Shown here: piece by piece, positions 16,196 through 24,720 of the stretch
How the letters are laid out: each line of letters opens with the position of its first letter
How positions within the stretch are numbered: the first letter of the stretch is position 1
Origin: Lysobacter sp. cf310
GTDB lineage: Bacteria; Pseudomonadota; Gammaproteobacteria; Xanthomonadales; Xanthomonadaceae
Length of the DNA: 64,000 nucleotides
Assembly: GCF_900114355.1 (NCBI RefSeq)
Contig: NZ_FOSS01000002.1
Coordinates: forward strand, 62,001-126,000
Direction: 5' to 3'
Notes under the pieces: generated by a model
What the model was told of the DNA's origin: nothing
The model's input: the letters and a program-made list of their open reading frames with translations, nothing else
Databases searched by the model: none
Made by a program: the position numbers and the translations under genes

Positions 16196-16921
16196 TCAAC
16201 CGATCAGTTCGTGCATCTGATCGCGGTAATGCCGGCCGGAATGCAGATGCTGGCCGCCCCACAAGCTGATGCGAAAGCGCCCGGAACCGATCGGACGGAT
16301 CTCGCGGACCGCAGCGACGCGCACCACCGCCGAACGATGCACGCGCACGAAACGCTGCGCCTCCAGACCGCCGTGGAATTCGGTCAGAGTGCCGCGAACC
16401 GTGTATACGGCGCCGGCGGCATGCACATCCAGGTAGTTGCCCTGGGCCAGCACCAGATCGATCTGCTCGACCGGCACCAGGTGCGTGCGCTGACCGACCT
16501 GCAGCGACAGGCGTTTACCTTGGCCGGTGACCGGCATCGATGCAGCCAGCGCCGGCATGCTTTCGCGCACCCGCTTGAGCGTGTCGCGTAAGCGCTCGGC
16601 CGAAACCGGCTTCATCAGATAATCGGTGGCGCGCGCATCGAAGGCACGCACGCCGTGTTGCGGATACGCGGTAACGAACACCACCTGCGGCCGCGGCCCC
16701 TGCCAGCGCGCCAACGCGCCGAACCCGCCCACCCCGGGCATCTCGATATCCAGGAACAGCACGTCCAGCCTAGCGCTGTCGGCGATCGCGATCAGTTCCT
16801 CGGCATCGACGCATTCGGCCACTACCTCCAGCGAACCGTTGCCGACTTTCCCCAGCAGACGGCGCAGGCGCGCGCGCGCCAGCGGCTCGTCATCGACGAT
16901 GGCCACGCGTAGAGCGTTCAC
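16196..16921 (-). CDS. LytTR-family response regulator (AlgR-like)
   Basis: 241 residues. The receiver domain has VDDEP at the start, phospho-acceptor Asp58 in VLFLDIEMPG, FVTAYPQHGV and YLMKPVS. The LytTR domain (about 135-240) contains VEQIDLVLAQGNYLDVHA and RFVRVHRSAVVRVAAV. It begins with GTG overlapping the kinase stop (GTGA), so expression is coupled. In the Xanthomonadaceae and pseudomonads proteins of this build (AlgR and relatives) control surface and virulence genes; the target here is unknown. Confidence 0.92.
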   Translation of the reverse strand: MNALRVAIVDDEPLARARLRRLLGKVGNGSLEVVAECVDAEELIAIADSARLDVLFLDIEMPGVGGFGALARWQGPRPQVVFVTAYPQHGVRAFDARATDYLMKPVSAERLRDTLKRVRESMPALAASMPVTGQGKRLSLQVGQRTHLVPVEQIDLVLAQGNYLDVHAAGAVYTVRGTLTEFHGGLEAQRFVRVHRSAVVRVAAVREIRPIGSGRFRISLWGGQHLHSGRHYRDQMHELIG

Positions 16922-18021
16922 GAGAACGCCTCGCGTGCGCTCGGCGTCGCGACCCGATCCATCCGCACAACCGGGATGTTCAGACGCATCAGATAACGCC
17001 CGGCGTCGGTAACGGCCTGGCTCAGGCCCGCCTCCGCCCCGTACAGCAACTGCAGACGGCTGCGGGTGCTTTGCAAGCCGATACCCGTGCCCGGAACCAT
17101 GTCCGTCTGCGGCGCGGCGCTATTCTCGACCTCCAGCACCAGTTGCCGGTCGACGATTTTCGCACTCAAGCGCAAGGTGCCGGCCGTACGCCGGCGCGCG
17201 ATGCCATGAATGATGGCGTTCTCCACCAGCGGTTGCAGAATCAGCGCCGGCACCGGCACCTCCAGGCAATCGGCGGCGACCTGCCACTCGACGCGCAGGC
17301 GATCGCCGAGCCGTATCGCTTCTATCATCAGGTAATGGCGTACCAGCGCGAGCTCTTCGCGCAAGGGCCGCTGCTGCCCCCGATCCAAAGCCAGGCTGTC
17401 TCGCAACAGCGACGACAGCGACACCAACATGCGATCGGCCTGCTCGGCATCGCGATGGACCATCTCCGCCACCGAGTTCAGGGCGTTGAACAGGAAGTGC
17501 GGATTGAGCTGGGCCCGCAGCGCTTCCAACCGCGTCGTCGCCAGGCTGGTCTCCAGCTCCGCCACCTTTTTCTCGCGTTCGCGTATGCGCTCGTAGAAGA
17601 CCAGGGCGTGCACCATGCCGGCCACGATCCAGGACATCAAAAAATTGCTGTCCACGCTGGCCAACAGCACGCCGCCGAAATCGGGCAGCGGTTTGTCGCC
17701 GTACCAGTCGAAGATCGAGTCGGTGGAGTAGACGTAGGCGGCGCGCAGAAACACGATCACCGCCACCGCCGCCGCCATCACCAGACCCGAGCGCAGGACC
17801 CGACCGCGCTCGACGGGATAGCGCCGAATCAGCCAATACAGGCCCAGCGTCAGAGGCACCCAGGTCATCCAGCCCGCGAAGGTGCTGACCAAGGAGTCGG
17901 CCCAACTGACGGGCGTGCCCAGCGCCTGATTCATGCGCACGGTCTGGCCGCTCAGAACGAGAGAACAGAACGCCCACCAGAACAGGATGATCCAGAACAC
18001 CGAGGGAATGCGTCTAAACAT
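16918..18021 (-). CDS. Sensor histidine kinase, LytS/AlgZ-like
   Basis: 367 residues. Four membrane helices lie in the first 145 residues (FWIILFWWAFCSLVLSG, WMTWVPLTLGLYWLI, VMAAAVAVIVFLRAAYV, FLMSWIVAGMVHALVFY). A coiled coil follows (REREKKVAELETSLATTR), then the His_kinase block with His175 in NPHFLFNALN, and the ATPase with ENAIIHGIA and GTGIGLQSTRSRL. It would phosphorylate the regulator encoded by the overlapping downstream gene. The ATG at MFRRIPSVF is used; the 76-residue upstream extension is basic, non-hydrophobic and not family-like. Confidence 0.92.
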   Translation of the reverse strand: MFRRIPSVFWIILFWWAFCSLVLSGQTVRMNQALGTPVSWADSLVSTFAGWMTWVPLTLGLYWLIRRYPVERGRVLRSGLVMAAAVAVIVFLRAAYVYSTDSIFDWYGDKPLPDFGGVLLASVDSNFLMSWIVAGMVHALVFYERIREREKKVAELETSLATTRLEALRAQLNPHFLFNALNSVAEMVHRDAEQADRMLVSLSSLLRDSLALDRGQQRPLREELALVRHYLMIEAIRLGDRLRVEWQVAADCLEVPVPALILQPLVENAIIHGIARRRTAGTLRLSAKIVDRQLVLEVENSAAPQTDMVPGTGIGLQSTRSRLQLLYGAEAGLSQAVTDAGRYLMRLNIPVVRMDRVATPSAREAFS

Positions 18022-18226
18022 ATCGACGACTGCCAATGCGGCGAGATGGCCGTGCTTTGCATAGCGAGTCTGCCAGGTTTCCCCTGCATTTGAAGGCCGA
18101 TAGCCAGCCAGTCCTGCGACTGGCTGGCTCAACGCTCGGCCTCGGCGACCGATGAGTCCGCTTATATCTTTTCGACCGCGGACCGACGGCACCCCCTGCC
18201 CGCGACAGCTTGTACGTTGGCATGCC

Positions 18227-18616
18227 TCAGCTTTCGCCTTTGGTCCCATCGGGCCGTTTTCGGACGGCCCAAAAGAGACTCAAGAAGAGCATAAGCACGA
18301 TGAGATAGAGAACCAGAAACTCGATTGCGTAGTCTTGCAGGTGCTGCAACTTGTAGCCAATGTGCAAATGCCACCCTCTGCCGTTGCTGGCCCAAATCCA
18401 GTTCGGGTAAGGCGCAACGGCAATGGGAAGCGAAGCGACCGCTGCGCTTGGCCATTTCAGCCCAGGGACAAGAACAGCCAGGACCACGAACACCAGGATC
18501 GCCGTCAGCGCGACCCACAAGTTGATTGGAGTCCATACCATGGCCTGCAGCCCGGATGGCAGCAGTAAGGCCAGGACAGCCAGTACGCCGACGGCAATTC
18601 TTCCAAGATGCCTCAT
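18227..18616 (-). CDS. Three-helix membrane protein, candidate Rhs immunity protein (129 aa)
   Basis: The hydrophobic stretches are VGVLAVLALLLPSGLQAM, LWVALTAILVFVVLAVLV and a C-terminal IEFLVLYLIVLMLFLSLFWA, with a loop of about 40 residues (WIWASNGRGWHLHIGYKLQH) between the last two. Its ATG overlaps the stop of the Rhs gene by 4 nt (ATGA), the position immunity genes occupy in polymorphic-toxin loci. GC is visibly lower than elsewhere (a hand count of bases 18301-18360 gives 28/60, against 39/60 at 20761-20820 inside the Rhs core). No family is recognised; immunity is inferred from position, size and composition. A membrane location would fit a toxin that attacks the membrane or periplasm. 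Confidence 0.6.
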   Translation of the reverse strand: MRHLGRIAVGVLAVLALLLPSGLQAMVWTPINLWVALTAILVFVVLAVLVPGLKWPSAAVASLPIAVAPYPNWIWASNGRGWHLHIGYKLQHLQDYAIEFLVLYLIVLMLFLSLFWAVRKRPDGTKGES

Positions 18617-21600
18617 TCCGCCTCTTCTACGTTCTTTTGATTCTGATCCAGCCATGCGTCATTGATCGTTACGTCCGAGAAGCCCCATATGCCCTGCTTT
18701 TTGGCCAATCCTTCGCCTGCGCTTATCAACTCGTTGCCCACAACTCCGCGAATGACATAACCGGGAGACAGCGTATGCGAGGGCCGGGTGACATTCACAA
18801 CCCAGGCATTGCCGCTTTGGTCGGTCACCGAGTAGCTGAACACGTCGTTGTTGACGCGCGCGGCGACGAGAGATCTTGCACCGGTCGAGGGGGTGGCGTC
18901 GTTGGGAGTGCCGGCCGGAGTCGCCGGGTTGTCCTTGTCGTTTGGGGTCGGGTCGTTGACTACGGACGTCCGCACGCTGTCCGCGGACTTGCTTCCTATC
19001 GAAGCGGCCTTTCTATACGAATGGTGAAACCAACTGCTGCCACTGTTCATCCGCGCTGGCCACCCTCGCGGCGTTGGGAACGATACAGTGGGCAGGCCCT
19101 TTCCGTCAGCCCCCTTAATGGTGCACCTGGTTCTCCCGTTGGCGGAAACGCAATCGCGTCCGTCCGGGTCCTTGAATCGATACGGATTATCGTTCGCGTA
19201 CCAATAGCGGTTGAAATTGTCGCCAGCCGGCCGGACCGCCAGAGGGTCAGCGGACAGGAATCGCCCGATCTGCGGATCGTAGTAGCGCTGCTGCATGTAG
19301 GTCAGGCCGGTGGCGCCGTCCATGTGGTGGCCGGTATAGCCCAAGCCATTGGGACTAGGCTGACCGACGATCGCACCGTAAGGCTCGTACTCCTGGCGCT
19401 CGATCACCGCTCCGGCCTGGTTGGTCGTCGCCACCGGGCTACCCAGCGCATCGGTGTGCCGGTACTTGGCCTGACCCGCACCGTCCAACGTCGCTACCAC
19501 GCGGTCGCCCAGGTAGATGTGCGAGAGATCGAGTTTTCCAGCTTCGTGCTGGAACATCAGCCGACCGTTCTGGCTGTAGTGCGACACCAACAGATCCGCG
19601 CCGTCCGCAGCCACCGGGCGCCAGCTCGTCACCCGGCGCCCCAGGCCGTCGTAACGGTAGTACTCCTTTCCTGTCACGCCGCGCAAACGATTGCCTTGGT
19701 CGAACTCGTAGGTCTGACCGTTCTTGTTCTCCAGGTTGCCGTGCACGTCGTAGGCGATACCGACCACGGAAGCGCCCGCGCTGTTGCGGATATTGCTCAG
19801 GCGGTTACGGCCGTCGTACAGATACTCGGCATAGTCCTTGACCCCGGCCAGCTTCCACGACTTCATGTTGTCCAGCGCGTCGTAGCGGAAGCGATGCCAG
19901 CAGTCGCCGCCGAAAGAACACGAGCCGGCGTCGGTGAGGCGATCCAGGCCGTCGTAACTCATCCAACGCCCGTAATGGTCGCCGCGCAGGCCATCGACCA
20001 TCTGGGTGACATTGCCGTTCTGGTCGAAGTGGTAGCCCAGGTCCAGCACGCCTGCGCTGCTGGCGATGCGTTGCGGCAGCTGCCTCGCGTTCTGGGTCAT
20101 CGTGTAGACGAGGCCGTTGCCGTAGGTGAACTGCTTGAGGGCACCGTTCGGGTGGTAGCTGGCGCCGCCGGCGAACGCGCCGGCCTTGGTCGCCTGACCC
20201 AGCGCGTTCGGGGCGTAGTCGATCGCCACCCCGCCCGGATAGGTCTGCCAATCCATATGGCCGCGGGCGTCGTAGTGATAGCCGATGCCCCAGGTGTACC
20301 AGCCAGGCTGGGTCAACGATTCGCCTTCCAACAGGCGTCGGTTGTTGTAGGTGTAGCCGGTCACGACCGCGGCCGTGTCGTTGGCCTCGTTGTAGGCGGT
20401 AATCGTGGCCGGCAGCCCGTCCTGGGTGTAGGTCCATACCTGGTTGCCGCGGCCGTCGCCCAGGAAGCTCAAACGCGACAGCCGATTGCGCGCGTCGTAA
20501 CTACGCAGTGCGAGACGCCCCGCGTTCCAGGCAGCGACGTGCTGGCAGTCGTAGGACGGGCCGAAGGCCGTCGTGTCCAGGCCCGATGCGGACCAGGCCA
20601 GATTGCCGCTGGCGTCGTAACCCATCACCGTCGCGCCGGTTTCAGGCTCGACCGTCTTGCACAACCGCGCATTGCCGTCGTAAGCGTAGTAGCGGCTGGC
20701 CTGCAACGTATTGTCGGCGCTGCGTTGCTTGAGCTGCAGCGGCCAGCCAAATTGCGCGTGGCGCGAGATTTCCACGACCTTGCCTTCCGGCTGCAGGCTC
20801 TGCACCGGAAGGTCGTAGCGCGGTTGGTCCCAGGCCATGTAGCGATTGCTGACTTGCGCGCCGCGCGGATTGGTGACCCGGGTCTGCAAGCCGGGCAAGT
20901 ACTCCGTCACAGTGTTCAGCGGGCCAAGCTCGCTGTGCTGTTCCACCTTGGTGACGCGATTCAGGGCGTCGTAGTAGGTACGCGTGCCTTCGGTCACCTC
21001 GGCGAAACTGCCGACGCCTCGGGTCGGATAGGACTCGAACGTCATGCGCCCGTCGGCGTCGTAACGCTTGACCACCTGCTTGAGGGTACCGGCGACATCG
21101 TTGGCGTCCATGGACTCCTCCAGCAGCGGCTGCGCGAGTCCATCGTAGTAGGTGTTGATGTGCGCGTTCGTGCCGATGCGCCTGGCCAGGCGCCAGTGGC
21201 CCGCCGCGATTCCGTGCTCCTCCGAATCGACATACTGAAGCGCGAGCGTGACCGGCTGCCAACGCGAGGCGTCGCAGACGCCGAGAGCGGTCTCGGACGG
21301 ATACGTGATGCTGGCCAGCCGCCCCATCGCGTCGTAGCCGTAGCAGGTCTTCGCGCCGATCTCATCGGTCAACGAGGATATCCGGCCGTTGTCGTCCACT
21401 GACGCCGACTTGACTGCGCCCGACGGCGCCTCGGGCGTCGCAGGATAACGGGTCAGGCGCGGAATGCCGCGGTGGTAGCTCTCGAAGGAGGTCGTGTTGC
21501 CGCGCCCGTCCGAGCTGGCGGCCAGGGTGCCGTCGGCCGCATAAGTCATGGAGCTTTGCAGCGCTCCGAACGAATAGACCTCGGCGGCCAAGGCACGGTC

Positions 21601-23730
21601 GTTGTAGCGGATATCGAACTCGAGCATGCCGGTGCCCAGGTCGGCCCGCCGACGCATCTGGCCCAGCACCCACAGCGCCGGATCATCGTGGTAGGCGATC
21701 TCCTCGCGTTTGCTGTAGCCCAGGCTGCTGTGCTTCTTGACCACCGTGGGCCGTGCATAGCCGTCGAAGCAGTAAGCCGCGCCGGCGCAGGCCTCCACTT
21801 CCCATGCGAACGTGGCCCCATCCTGCGTGATTGCGGTAGCGCGCAGGGGACGCAAGCGCTCGGTCTCGTAGCGGTTGTTGGTCAGGTTCGGGTCCCAGCC
21901 CACGCGGTCTGGATACGCCTGTCCGTTGGCGTCGGCCATGTAGGTGTGGGCGACGCTGCGCAGGACTGTGCCGTTGCTGACGACATCCACGCGCAGCAAT
22001 TGGCCGGCGCTGCGGTAATAGTCGTTTCCGAAGGTCGAACGCGTGACGGTTCCATCCGGGCCCACGACCTGGGTGGACGAGGTCGCGTTGCAGCTCGCGC
22101 CGGCCCAAGTGCAGTCGTCGGAATAGCCGGTCGGGTTCCAGCTCCAACTGGGCTGGTACTGATAGCTCCATGCCATCGGGGCCAGCCCCGGGCCGCTGAC
22201 CTGCTTGGATATCAACGAAGCGACCTTGTAGACCATCAGGGTCGGACTGAGATCGACCTGCAGCGGCCGGTTCGGATTGGGAACCGAGCACGAGCCAGGG
22301 GTGCGGTCGGTGCCGTGCAGCAAGGTCTTGAAGGTGAAGACGCCCTTGGCTCCAGCGGGATGCCCGATCGTCACCGACTGGGTCGCGTCGGCCAGGATGA
22401 CGGGGTCGCAATCGATCCACACGACCCGTTGATTCTCCGGATTCAGCATGCGCTCCAGGTCGCCGTACTGATACGTCCAGCGGCCACCATCGGGCTGCAC
22501 CACCGCGGCCAGCGCGCGACCGCCGGCATCGGCGTACTGGTATTGCCAACTGCGATCGCCGGTCGTGGCCGACACGATTTTGCCGTTGACGCCGTACTGG
22601 AACGATACCGACACGCCGTCGTTGGACGTGATCGAGGTCAAACGCCGCGGCCGCGCCGGGTCGTACTGGTACGCGACCCAGTTGCCGAAGCGGTCCTCGA
22701 CCTTGGTCGCGTGCAGGAAGTACTCGCGTCGGTTGACGACGATCTGCTTGCTCAGGGCGCAGCCTCCCAGCGACCCGCCCCCGCCCTCGAACGCATGCGC
22801 GTAGTGGGTATTGAAGCCGCTCTCCCAGGTCAGCGGCGGACGCCCGAACTGCACGGTCGCCGGCGCCGACGGGCGCTGCGCGAACAGGCTTTCGTACAAG
22901 GCGGTCGACACGCAGTTGCTGCTCTTGAGCGGCGCCGACTTGCGCGAGGAGATCCAGTCGAAGGTGTACCTGGTCCCGTCGGGCAGGACGATCAGGAAGC
23001 CCTCGCCGGTGCCGTTCTTCAGCGTCGGGACGCAGGCCACGCGCCAATCGCCCCGCGTGGTCCAGTAGTAGGCGCGGCCATCGGTGGGACGCGAGCGCTC
23101 GGGCGGCAGATACAGCAAGGGATAGCGCCCGACATCCGGAATATTCACGTTGTTGCCGCTCCAGTATTCCTCCGGCAGGTAGTAGGTATTCCAAGACGTG
23201 TAGGCGCTCTTGACTGTCGGCGGGCCCGCCGCACCCCATCCGGAGATGCTGCATCGCTGCTGCCCGTTGGGCATGCTGGACACCCAGCCAGTGCGCTCGT
23301 CGAACACCCCGGAAATGTAGGGCACGTCGAGTTGCCAGTTGCCGAACAACTCGCCGTCGTTGGCCGGATCGGCGTACTGGCCGGCGTCCCGGGAGTTGAT
23401 GCGCAGCGAACGCTTCACCGCCAGCGCCAGGCCGCTGTTGGTGCGCAGTTCGATATCGGTCGCGTCGAAGGCGGTGGCGCCGTCCTTGAGATCGACGGAT
23501 TCGCCGAACTGGTCGGGGCCGGAGCGACTCAGGCTCTGGGCGCCCTTGATGGCGTTGTCGTAATCCTCTACTTCGGTTCTCGCCGTCTGCGCGCTCAGGC
23601 CCGGAGCGAAGCACAAGCCCGCCAGCGCGATCGCGCAGAGCAAGGATGCGAGCGCATGGTTCGGCGTTCGAACCGTGCTCGATCCGGCGATGAATCTCAA
23701 CAACGACAGCCTAGTTGCAACAGCACGCAT
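18613..23730 (-). CDS. Secreted Rhs/YD-repeat protein with variable C-terminal tip
   Basis: 1705 residues. A long Sec signal peptide (hydrophobic ALASLLCAIALAGLCFAPG, cut near Ala47 before QTARTEVED) is followed by a beta-rich N-terminal region of about 600 residues. Many YD repeats come next, for example YGYDAMGRLASITY, YDASGNLAWSASG and YDGLDRLTDAG. The Rhs core ends with GLTYMQQRYYDPQIGRFLSA and the tip junction RFKDPDGRD near residue 1520. The remaining 180 residues are the variable tip. In this family the repeats form a shell around a C-terminal toxin, released by self-cleavage. The signal peptide, with no PAAR or VgrG nearby, argues against type VI delivery. Tip activity is unknown; the partner overlapping its stop may be its immunity protein. 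The ATG before the signal peptide is used. Confidence 0.9.
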   Translation of the reverse strand: MRAVATRLSLLRFIAGSSTVRTPNHALASLLCAIALAGLCFAPGLSAQTARTEVEDYDNAIKGAQSLSRSGPDQFGESVDLKDGATAFDATDIELRTNSGLALAVKRSLRINSRDAGQYADPANDGELFGNWQLDVPYISGVFDERTGWVSSMPNGQQRCSISGWGAAGPPTVKSAYTSWNTYYLPEEYWSGNNVNIPDVGRYPLLYLPPERSRPTDGRAYYWTTRGDWRVACVPTLKNGTGEGFLIVLPDGTRYTFDWISSRKSAPLKSSNCVSTALYESLFAQRPSAPATVQFGRPPLTWESGFNTHYAHAFEGGGGSLGGCALSKQIVVNRREYFLHATKVEDRFGNWVAYQYDPARPRRLTSITSNDGVSVSFQYGVNGKIVSATTGDRSWQYQYADAGGRALAAVVQPDGGRWTYQYGDLERMLNPENQRVVWIDCDPVILADATQSVTIGHPAGAKGVFTFKTLLHGTDRTPGSCSVPNPNRPLQVDLSPTLMVYKVASLISKQVSGPGLAPMAWSYQYQPSWSWNPTGYSDDCTWAGASCNATSSTQVVGPDGTVTRSTFGNDYYRSAGQLLRVDVVSNGTVLRSVAHTYMADANGQAYPDRVGWDPNLTNNRYETERLRPLRATAITQDGATFAWEVEACAGAAYCFDGYARPTVVKKHSSLGYSKREEIAYHDDPALWVLGQMRRRADLGTGMLEFDIRYNDRALAAEVYSFGALQSSMTYAADGTLAASSDGRGNTTSFESYHRGIPRLTRYPATPEAPSGAVKSASVDDNGRISSLTDEIGAKTCYGYDAMGRLASITYPSETALGVCDASRWQPVTLALQYVDSEEHGIAAGHWRLARRIGTNAHINTYYDGLAQPLLEESMDANDVAGTLKQVVKRYDADGRMTFESYPTRGVGSFAEVTEGTRTYYDALNRVTKVEQHSELGPLNTVTEYLPGLQTRVTNPRGAQVSNRYMAWDQPRYDLPVQSLQPEGKVVEISRHAQFGWPLQLKQRSADNTLQASRYYAYDGNARLCKTVEPETGATVMGYDASGNLAWSASGLDTTAFGPSYDCQHVAAWNAGRLALRSYDARNRLSRLSFLGDGRGNQVWTYTQDGLPATITAYNEANDTAAVVTGYTYNNRRLLEGESLTQPGWYTWGIGYHYDARGHMDWQTYPGGVAIDYAPNALGQATKAGAFAGGASYHPNGALKQFTYGNGLVYTMTQNARQLPQRIASSAGVLDLGYHFDQNGNVTQMVDGLRGDHYGRWMSYDGLDRLTDAGSCSFGGDCWHRFRYDALDNMKSWKLAGVKDYAEYLYDGRNRLSNIRNSAGASVVGIAYDVHGNLENKNGQTYEFDQGNRLRGVTGKEYYRYDGLGRRVTSWRPVAADGADLLVSHYSQNGRLMFQHEAGKLDLSHIYLGDRVVATLDGAGQAKYRHTDALGSPVATTNQAGAVIERQEYEPYGAIVGQPSPNGLGYTGHHMDGATGLTYMQQRYYDPQIGRFLSADPLAVRPAGDNFNRYWYANDNPYRFKDPDGRDCVSANGRTRCTIKGADGKGLPTVSFPTPRGWPARMNSGSSWFHHSYRKAASIGSKSADSVRTSVVNDPTPNDKDNPATPAGTPNDATPSTGARSLVAARVNNDVFSYSVTDQSGNAWVVNVTRPSHTLSPGYVIRGVVGNELISAGEGLAKKQGIWGFSDVTINDAWLDQNQKNVEEAE

Positions 23731-24074
23731 ATCCGGCCTCCTGACCCCGCCCCGACGCTCGGGGCTGTGCGATGTGGGCTCGATCTCCGGCGGCGCGCGC
23801 CCGGGCGCGGCGCCAGCCAGGCGTCGCGACACGGGTTCGACCACGGGAGTCCCCAGGCTCAGTCAATGCCAAGGCCCCCACCGCGACAACGGCGCAGGGG
23901 CGAAGCGCACGAATGGGTACGCGAACGTACGCGGCCGCGCGGAATCGCCGCGATACACGGGCCACGGGCGGCGGCGATTCTTGCTGGGGGCAAGCGCGTG
24001 CGGGTCGCCTGTTCCGGCGCAGCCAAGGGCGCGCCGAAGGCGGCTATGGGCGGATCGCCCGAATCAGGTGGTGG
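23731..24074. other. Intergenic stretch between tRNA-Leu and the Rhs gene
   Basis: This stretch of 344 bases has no supported gene. It must contain the Rhs promoter, unless transcription continues from the tRNA operon, but no convincing -35/-10 pair was found by eye. The frames here are Arg/Pro/Gly-rich shadows. No duplicated tRNA-Leu 3' end (attachment site) was seen. Confidence 0.5.
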
Positions 24075-24161
24075 TGGTGCCCGGGGCCGGACTCGAACCG
24101 GCATGGCCTCGCGGCCGGCGGATTTTAAGTCCGATGCGTCTACCGATTTCGCCACCCGGGC
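24075..24161 (-). tRNA. tRNA-Leu (anticodon UAA), CCA encoded
   Basis: Read on the minus strand, GCCCGGG at the 5' end pairs with CCCGGGC before the discriminator A and an encoded CCA. The D-arm, a long variable arm (CCGGCCGCGAGGCCATG) and TTCGAGTCC T-arm are present. The anticodon loop is CTTAAAA, giving UAA. 87 nt with CCA. Third and last tRNA downstream of pgsA; E. coli has leuZ (also UAA) at this position. Confidence 0.97.
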
Positions 24162-24250
24162 CTGGATCGCGACTGCGGCGATAGCTTACGACACGGCGCC
24201 GGCCGCGCGGAAAGTCCCGGCGGCGCGGAGCATCGACGCGTCGCGCGCGC

Positions 24251-24280
24251 AAAAAAGAAAGCCCCGCTTGCGCGGGGCTT
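24251..24280 (-). terminator. Intrinsic terminator between tRNA-Cys and tRNA-Leu
   Basis: On the minus strand a 9-bp stem (AAGCCCCGC with GCGGGGCTT) and a 4-base loop are followed by TCTTTTTT. This is a textbook intrinsic terminator, yet it lies between tRNA-Cys and tRNA-Leu, so tRNA-Leu needs read-through or its own promoter. Confidence 0.75.
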
Positions 24281-24298
24281 CGGAGTTCCGATAAAGCC

Positions 24299-24318
24299 GG
24301 ACCCTGCAAGCAGGGTCC
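24299..24318 (-). other. 9-bp perfect hairpin just after tRNA-Cys
   Basis: GGACCCTGC and GCAGGGTCC are exact reverse complements separated by AA, beginning 6 bases beyond the encoded CCA of tRNA-Cys. There is no T-run. It may be a 3' processing signal or part of the termination region that follows. Confidence 0.4.
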
Positions 24319-24323
24319 GAAAT

Positions 24324-24397
24324 TGGAGGCCGAGGTCGGAATTGAACCGGCGTACGCGGATTTGCAGTCCGCTGCATAACCACTCTGCCACCCGGCC
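24324..24397 (-). tRNA. tRNA-Cys (anticodon GCA), CCA encoded
   Basis: Read on the minus strand, GGCCGGG pairs with CTCGGCC (one G-U pair), then discriminator U and encoded CCA. The anticodon loop ACTGCAAAT gives GCA, and the T-loop reads TTCAATT. 74 nt with CCA. U at the discriminator position is the Cys identity element. Position between tRNA-Gly and tRNA-Leu matches E. coli cysT. Confidence 0.97.
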
Positions 24398-24460
24398 GGT
24401 GACTGGTCGCAAGCATACCGCTTGCGGTGGCGATTGCACACGTCGCGCGTGGGCTATCGC

Positions 24461-24490
24461 CGAAAAAACAAAACCCCGCATGCGGGGCTT
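24461..24490 (-). terminator. Intrinsic terminator between tRNA-Gly and tRNA-Cys
   Basis: On the minus strand the GC-rich palindrome CCCCGCATGCGGGG is followed by TTTTGTTTTTT. As with the next spacer, this terminator-like structure interrupts the tRNA series. Confidence 0.7.
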
Positions 24491-24516
24491 TGTTTCTGAG
24501 GATGACTCCTCGAATT

Positions 24517-24592
<76 letters not shown>

Positions 24593-24720
24593 AGAGGAAC
24601 CAACATTTTAGGCATGGAAACAAAACTGTCAACACCCAATTTCGTTTTCCTTACAGCCCCGGACCCGGGCTTCAGCCCCGGTGCATCCGGCCCCCAGTGC
24701 CCCGGAGACGGATACCGCGA

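Noticed and set aside
18526-21402. 958-residue frame opposite the Rhs gene
   Set aside because: Antisense shadow of the Rhs frame; composition is Val/Ala/Arg-rich with no recognisable motif.
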